This document shows, in pieces, positions 5,919-9,858 of a stretch of DNA of 9,858 bases. Within the stretch, counting starts at the first letter, position 1. Every line of letters begins with the position of its first letter. The translations under genes were made by a program, and so were the position numbers. The notes under the pieces are model-generated. The model was not told where the DNA came from. It was given only the letters and a program-made list of their open reading frames with translations, and ran no database searches. The DNA lies in the NCBI GenBank assembly GCA_002403175.1, contig DHHG01000262.1, forward strand, positions 1 through 9,858. Reading direction: 5' to 3'. The stretch is from Syntrophaceae bacterium UBA4778 (GTDB lineage: Bacteria; Desulfobacterota; Syntrophia; Syntrophales; UBA4778).

Positions 5919-7535
5919 TTAACGCACATAGCCTACAATCGATTCGAATTTATATCCCTTTTGGCCGTATCCTTCGCCTTTGATATCAGTCGTATAAAAA
6001 TGGAGTCCCTTCATAACATTATGCCATTGATATAATTCGCGTGTTCCAGGCAGTTTGGTAGTAGCAATGTTTCCGATGGATCCTTCAAGAATATAGCCGT
6101 GCAAAGATGCATGCGACATCTCCGATTCGCTCGAATAGAAGTGGTCCCCCTTCCCGGGATGATACCACCGGTACAGCTTCTTGGTTCCCGGCGTATTCTC
6201 TTTGAAAAGTCTGAATGCGATCCCCTGTCTTTTATAAAATTTCAGTATGCGCTTGTCCTCACGTTCCGGATAGGCTGTAAACAGAAAATCAGAACCGCGG
6301 ATGAATTTATAAACGGAAATAATCCTGGGAACATCGGAACCCGTTACTCTTACCGAGAGATCAACCCATAAGTCTCCTCCATTGGACTGAAACAGAATGC
6401 TGTCTGCATAAAGACCCGGCTCCATCTTATCGGTAGACAATCTGATAGCGACATAATCAGATTCGCTTGTCGTTTCACCTGCATTCGGGGTAAGGGTAAT
6501 CCAGCCCGGCGGAGGCAACTTAATATCCCGCGAATAAATCCGCATCCCCTTTACCAATACGTCTCCCCCGGTTACATTTAACTTAAGACGATGGGGTCCC
6601 TCTTTTAATTTTTCTGCGAAAGGCACTTCTATCCATTCACGATTCTCACTGTTGCAATCCACCGACTCCAGAGGGACTTCATCCAGGGACATACTTAAAA
6701 TTCCGGCATTCACATCCTTTCTGATGCTGAGGTCCCCGCCATTGCCTGTAAATAAAATTATAAGATCATGGGCTGATTCATCTCCCGCCGGGAATCCCTC
6801 CATCTCTTTCCATCTCCCGTTCATTTGAACAGTTTGCTCCAGACGCTCCGGTAAGGTAAAAACCCCCTTTCCTTTGCATCCCTCATTGTAGAAAGAAATG
6901 TACCTTCCGCGATCTTTTTTTAGGCGAGGAGATAAAGTCTTCCAATGCAATTTTTCAAGGCCTTTGTTCTCGATCTTCAAACGCAGGTTCGTAACCGTAT
7001 CTCCACTTACAGAACCCAAATCGATACTGGACGGCTCTATATTTAAAACGGGGGCATCCTGCTCCAGAATCTCATATTTCACGATAATCGTACGCAACAA
7101 ATCTCTTGATCTAAATTTGAGAGAAATGCTCTGGCTGCCATGATTTTGCTGGAGCTCATATTTAACACTATTATCGCCAACGAGGATTCCCATTTGAACA
7201 GCTCCGGATGCAGGGGATTCGTCCCGGGCACCCGATTGCTGAACGACTCCATCGTACTTCAGCGCAACCACAATGCTTTGCGATGCTTCCGTCAAACGGC
7301 CTTTCAATTTGCCTGACGACAAATTGCGAGACGCCACCGGGTCTTCCAGAACCCAATCCAGAGGCAATGAACCTTTTTTACTCATATTGATTGTTGAATG
7401 AACTATCTTACCCGGTTTGAGAATTCCGAAATCGATCTGTACCGGATTGAATTCAAACAAAGCCGAAGCGGGGTGCGCAGCCCATAAAGGAACCGATAAA
7501 AAAATGCCGCATAGAATAAAAAATATTTTTTTCAT
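5919..7535 (-). CDS. Secreted multidomain protein: Ig-like (ASH/BACON-like) domains plus DUF5648-like C-terminal repeats
   Basis: The likely start is the ATG at 7535, giving 538 residues that open with a signal peptide (MKK, hydrophobic core about 4-18, likely Ala cleavage site at about 20-25). An upstream TTG at 7559 has no ribosome-binding site; the chosen ATG has only a weak one. Domains by eye: an ASH/DUF1573-like Ig domain with an inserted loop (about 26-160); a second such strand set, LNIEPSSIDLGSV onward (165-200); a beta-sandwich resembling a carbohydrate-binding module (about 211-338, with GPHRLKLNVTGGDVLVKGMRIY-type strands); a BACON-like Ig domain starting GWITLTPNAGE (344-398); and a C-terminal region of three repeats (408-446, 454-490, 501-537). 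The last two carry LYRWYHPGKGDHFYSS and LYQWHNVMKGLHFYTT, the hallmark of DUF5648. Such repeats occur in secreted proteins, often with hydrolases. There is no catalytic domain, anchor or sorting signal, so a surface or extracellular binding role is inferred. Confidence 0.82.
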   Translation of the reverse strand: MKKIFFILCGIFLSVPLWAAHPASALFEFNPVQIDFGILKPGKIVHSTINMSKKGSLPLDWVLEDPVASRNLSSGKLKGRLTEASQSIVVALKYDGVVQQSGARDESPASGAVQMGILVGDNSVKYELQQNHGSQSISLKFRSRDLLRTIIVKYEILEQDAPVLNIEPSSIDLGSVSGDTVTNLRLKIENKGLEKLHWKTLSPRLKKDRGRYISFYNEGCKGKGVFTLPERLEQTVQMNGRWKEMEGFPAGDESAHDLIILFTGNGGDLSIRKDVNAGILSMSLDEVPLESVDCNSENREWIEVPFAEKLKEGPHRLKLNVTGGDVLVKGMRIYSRDIKLPPPGWITLTPNAGETTSESDYVAIRLSTDKMEPGLYADSILFQSNGGDLWVDLSVRVTGSDVPRIISVYKFIRGSDFLFTAYPEREDKRILKFYKRQGIAFRLFKENTPGTKKLYRWYHPGKGDHFYSSESEMSHASLHGYILEGSIGNIATTKLPGTRELYQWHNVMKGLHFYTTDIKGEGYGQKGYKFESIVGYVR

Positions 7536-8014
7536 GTTATTCTCGAAAGGCCCGCCCAATTTTTAAACTTGAAACGGAGCATGGATAATAAAACTGCACA
7601 CAATTACATCTACTCACATTTTAGGATTTGAGCAACATACTATTTTAGGAGCATGAACAAGCTTTTCTGGGATACCTGAATTATGCAGATAAGTCAAATC
7701 GACAAATTCCAGACTGTTGAAAATCTCATCACTTTAAGAGTTACTGCGTCTGCTGCGTTGGATTGAAAACTCCCCGATAAAGCGTCGGAACGCGCATCGC
7801 TTTCAACTTATTTCTATATACGCCTCGCGATTCGGTTAAAGTATATCCAAAAACATCTTGACTCGATCCCCTGGAATTGTATAATTTAGGTTTTTTATGT
7901 TCTCTCAATGTCTTTTTCAACTTAGATGAATGAAAATTTCGTTTAATCATAACAGATATTTTTGCACGGTTTACAGTCTAAGCCGAATCCTAATATCAAA
8001 CTGATACCACGCTG
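7536..8014. other. Gene-poor stretch of about 480 bp
   Basis: No gene can be supported here. The AT-rich left part contains a 9-bp direct repeat ATTTTAGGA (7618-7626 and 7642-7650, 24-bp period). The middle has the inverted repeat AAAGCG-N13-CGCTTT (7779-7803), without a T-run on either strand. The right part contains a near-consensus promoter for dprA. A 69-codon open frame on the minus strand (7741-7950) has no ribosome-binding site, and the promoter lies antisense within it. I see no tRNA, riboswitch or terminator that I can defend. Confidence 0.6.
7858..7885 (+). promoter_or_regulatory. Near-consensus sigma70 promoter driving dprA-topA
   Basis: TTGACT (7858-7863, 5 of 6) and TATAAT (7880-7885, perfect) are separated by 16 bp. 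Predicted transcription starts near 7892, giving dprA a leader of about 120 nt. A weaker alternative, TTTACA (7970-7975) with TATCAA (7994-7999) at 18 bp, would start within the first codons' vicinity and is less likely. Confidence 0.6.
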
Positions 8015-9181
8015 ATGGACATTGATAATAAAAAATACTCGCTTGCCCTGAAATTTGTTGAAGGCGTCGGTAATATCACTTTCGATCGCCTGATTTTAAA
8101 ATTCGGATCCCCCGGTCGCGTTTTTCAACAGAGTGCCCGTGATCTGATGCAGGTTGAGGGCGTCCATAGAAAAACAGCAGAGGGCATTGCTTCTTTTAAA
8201 TCCTGGGACAGGGTTGACAGGGAACTCGAGCTTGCCTATAAATATAATGTAGATATCATCACGATCCATGATTCGTCATACCCGGAATTGCTCCGATCTA
8301 TATATGATCGTCCTAGTCTGCTTTATATTAAAGGAAAACTGATTTCAGATGAGGCGTGCATTGCTGTTGTCGGATCACGAAGAGCGAGCACATATGGGAA
8401 ATTCACAACCGAAAATTTCTGTCGTGAGCTAGTTTCGAACGGCTTGAATGTTGTAAGCGGTATGGCCAGGGGTATCGATACGGCTGCTCACCGCGGCGCC
8501 CTCTCGGGTAGAGGCAGAACGATCGCCGTGCTCGGTTCCGGACTGGACATTATTTATCCATCTGAAAATATGGAACTCTCGGAACGAATTGCCGAATCCG
8601 GAGCTGTAATATCAGAGTTTCCGTTTGGAACACAACCATTGGCATCGAATTTCCCTGCCAGGAACAGGATCATAAGTGGAATAGCTATCGGCACTATCGT
8701 AATGGAAGCCACAGAAAAAAGCGGATCATTGATTACGGCCCGTTTTGCCCTTGAACAGGGAAGGGAAGTTTTTGCCGTTCCGGGTAGTATCGATCACCCA
8801 GGTTCCAGAGGCACTCACCGGTTGATCAAGGAAGGGGCAAAACTGGTGGAAAATGTCCAGGATATACTGGACGAGATCGCGACCCGGATTAAATTGGGCC
8901 AGACCGCAGCGGAGGTTGGCTGCACCGAAGCGCCCAAACCGGATTTCATGGATAAAATATCCGAACCCTTTCCGGCCGGCATTCCGGAGAAAATATCGGA
9001 GGCTGTCTTAAAAGCTTTGGCGCAAGAGCCCTTGCATATTGATGCCATCATCAGTACGACAGAACTCGGCAGCAACACCGTCCTGGATTGCCTGTTCAGA
9101 CTCGAATTGCATGGATATGTCCAACAAATGCCCGGAATGATCTTCAGAAAAATCGATCCGATGACGATAAACAAAAATTGA
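8015..9181 (+). CDS. dprA: DNA-processing protein DprA (Smf)
   Basis: DprA binds incoming single-stranded DNA and loads RecA during transformation; it is also common in bacteria not known to be competent. The 388 residues show an N-terminal helix-hairpin-helix/SAM-like part (about 8-65, with GVGN and VEGVHRKTAEGI), the Rossmann-fold core with VGSRRAS (119-125), SGMARGID (148-155), FPARNRIISG (213-222) and SGSLITARFALEQGREVFAVPG (236-257), and a C-terminal winged-helix DML1-like domain (about 325-380, AQEPLHIDAI and LDCLFRLELHGYV). Length and order are those of a complete protein. The ATG at 8015 is the only ATG after the in-frame stop at 7991, yet it lacks a good ribosome-binding site, so translation may be weak or depend on the leader. 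topA follows after 28 bp, a common pairing, and the two are likely co-transcribed. Confidence 0.96.
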   Translation: MDIDNKKYSLALKFVEGVGNITFDRLILKFGSPGRVFQQSARDLMQVEGVHRKTAEGIASFKSWDRVDRELELAYKYNVDIITIHDSSYPELLRSIYDRPSLLYIKGKLISDEACIAVVGSRRASTYGKFTTENFCRELVSNGLNVVSGMARGIDTAAHRGALSGRGRTIAVLGSGLDIIYPSENMELSERIAESGAVISEFPFGTQPLASNFPARNRIISGIAIGTIVMEATEKSGSLITARFALEQGREVFAVPGSIDHPGSRGTHRLIKEGAKLVENVQDILDEIATRIKLGQTAAEVGCTEAPKPDFMDKISEPFPAGIPEKISEAVLKALAQEPLHIDAIISTTELGSNTVLDCLFRLELHGYVQQMPGMIFRKIDPMTINKN

Positions 9182-9209
9182 GTTCATCACATCCCAAAGG
9201 GGGGGTTTA

Positions 9210-9858
9210 ATGGCTAATTCTCTCATCATTGTCGAATCACCGACGAAGGTGAAAACAATTAAAAAATACCTCGGTTCCGAATTTAACGTGGAAGCTTCCG
9301 TCGGACACATCAAGGATCTGCCGAAGAGCAAATTGGGAATCGATATTGATAACAGCTTTGAACCGACTTATAACGTCATAGATGCTAAAAAGACTGTCAT
9401 TTCCGATCTGAAACGCGCTGCCAAGAAGGTAGAAAATATCTATCTGGCACCCGACCCGGACCGTGAAGGTGAAGCAATTGCCTGGCATATTTCTCAGGAG
9501 ATCGAGACGGATAAGAAAAATGTCTACCGCGTACTTTTTAACGATCTCACAAAAAACACGATGATTTCCGCCCTTCAGAATCCGCAAAAGCTCGATTATA
9601 ACAAGTACGAGGCTCAACAGACCCGGCGCATTCTGGACAGGCTTGTCGGTTACCAGATCAGCCCCATTCTCTGGGACAAGGTTAAACGCGGATTGAGCGC
9701 CGGACGCGTCCAGTCGGTAGCAGTCCGGCTCATCTGTGACCGCGAAGAAGAAATCCGTCGCTTTAACCCGGAAGAATACTGGAACCTTACGGCACTCCTG
9801 AAAGGGATGAATCCTCCGCCTTTTGAGGCGAAACTGCATCGGATCGACAACAAGAAAG
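9210..9858 (+). CDS. topA: DNA topoisomerase I (type IA), N-terminal part
   Basis: The enzyme relaxes negative supercoils by cutting and passing one strand through a transient 5'-phosphotyrosine link. The first 216 codons are in the window and run off the right edge. Visible are the Toprim domain with E9 in IIVESPTKVKTIKKYLG, GHIKDLPKS (32-40), and the D82-x-D84-x-E86 metal site in APDPDREGEAIAWHI. Next come AQQTRRILDRLVGYQISP (135-152) and GLSAGRVQSVAVRLI (161-175), both typical of the start of the TopA cleavage/strand-passage region. The catalytic Tyr and any zinc-ribbon tail lie beyond the edge. The start follows AAAGG and a run of seven G at 9199-9205 with four bases of spacing. It lies downstream of dprA and probably shares its transcript. 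Confidence 0.97.
   Translation, partial: MANSLIIVESPTKVKTIKKYLGSEFNVEASVGHIKDLPKSKLGIDIDNSFEPTYNVIDAKKTVISDLKRAAKKVENIYLAPDPDREGEAIAWHISQEIETDKKNVYRVLFNDLTKNTMISALQNPQKLDYNKYEAQQTRRILDRLVGYQISPILWDKVKRGLSAGRVQSVAVRLICDREEEIRRFNPEEYWNLTALLKGMNPPPFEAKLHRIDNKK

Noticed and set aside
7651..7680. A very short plus-strand frame (M-N-K-L-F-W-D-T) after TTTAGGAGC.
   Set aside because: Eight codons are too few to support, the spacing of AGGAG to the start is too short, and no gene follows in the same direction for over 300 bp.
7779..7803. AAAGCG-N13-CGCTTT as an intrinsic terminator.
   Set aside because: No poly-T tract follows on either strand and the nearest gene ends are too far away.
7897..7929. 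A 10-codon frame (starting M-F-S-Q) just after the predicted dprA transcription start, as a possible leader peptide.
   Set aside because: It has no ribosome-binding site and no regulatory codon run, and no attenuator-like hairpins follow it.
7741..7950. A 69-codon open frame on the minus strand encoding a basic peptide.
   Set aside because: There is no ribosome-binding site before its ATG, no recognisable domain, codon use changes along its length, and a near-consensus promoter for dprA lies antisense inside it. It is kept only as a remote possibility.
9237..9839. A 200-codon minus-strand open frame over topA.
   Set aside because: It is antisense to the conserved Toprim domain of topoisomerase I.

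Overview
The window looks like chromosomal DNA from a Gram-negative, probably anaerobic bacterium. The best guess is a Desulfobacterota/deltaproteobacterial relative such as the Syntrophales; this is inferred from gene content, not from a search. Two proteins with signal peptides fit an envelope with an outer membrane, and one of them is a beta-barrel ending in Phe. A PaaK-type CoA ligase paired with a tandem-ACT protein, and dprA next to topA, are arrangements common in that group. There are no rRNA or tRNA genes, no CRISPR array, no phage or transposase genes, and no convincing intrinsic terminator.

Layout. (1) Bases 1-1545, minus strand: a two-gene unit for murein-peptide salvage. An AmpD-like N-acetylmuramoyl-L-alanine amidase is followed after 6 bp by an enolase-superfamily dipeptide epimerase that runs off the left edge. 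(2) Bases 1546-1718: a divergent regulatory region with small dyads, a direct repeat at 21-bp spacing and an excellent sigma70-like promoter that faces right. (3) Bases 1719-2108, plus: an unrecognised 129-residue protein with two copies of a D-x-I-x-I-S-x-x-A-x-x-L-S motif. (4) Bases 2133-3101, minus: an outer-membrane beta-barrel built from two homologous halves. (5) Bases 3289-5374, plus: an operon of phenylacetate-CoA-ligase-type enzyme (paaK), a tandem-ACT protein and a small Dabb protein. (6) Bases 5444-7535, minus: a secreted multidomain beta-rich protein with C-terminal DUF5648-like repeats, then ridA, for which a TTG start fits best. (7) Bases 7536-8014: a gene-poor stretch with a near-consensus promoter facing right. 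(8) Bases 8015-9858, plus: dprA, then topA, cut by the right edge.

How the genes may work together. The amidase and epimerase would release and isomerise L-Ala-D-Glu-type peptides during wall recycling. PaaK would activate an aryl acid such as phenylacetate to its CoA thioester, with the tandem-ACT protein as a likely amino-acid sensor; the Dabb partner is unexplained. RidA clears reactive imines. DprA and topoisomerase I are DNA housekeeping proteins. I found no clear new multi-gene system. The items most worth a second look are the two-motif 129-residue protein, the duplicated barrel, the DUF5648-like secreted protein and the PaaK-ACT-Dabb operon.
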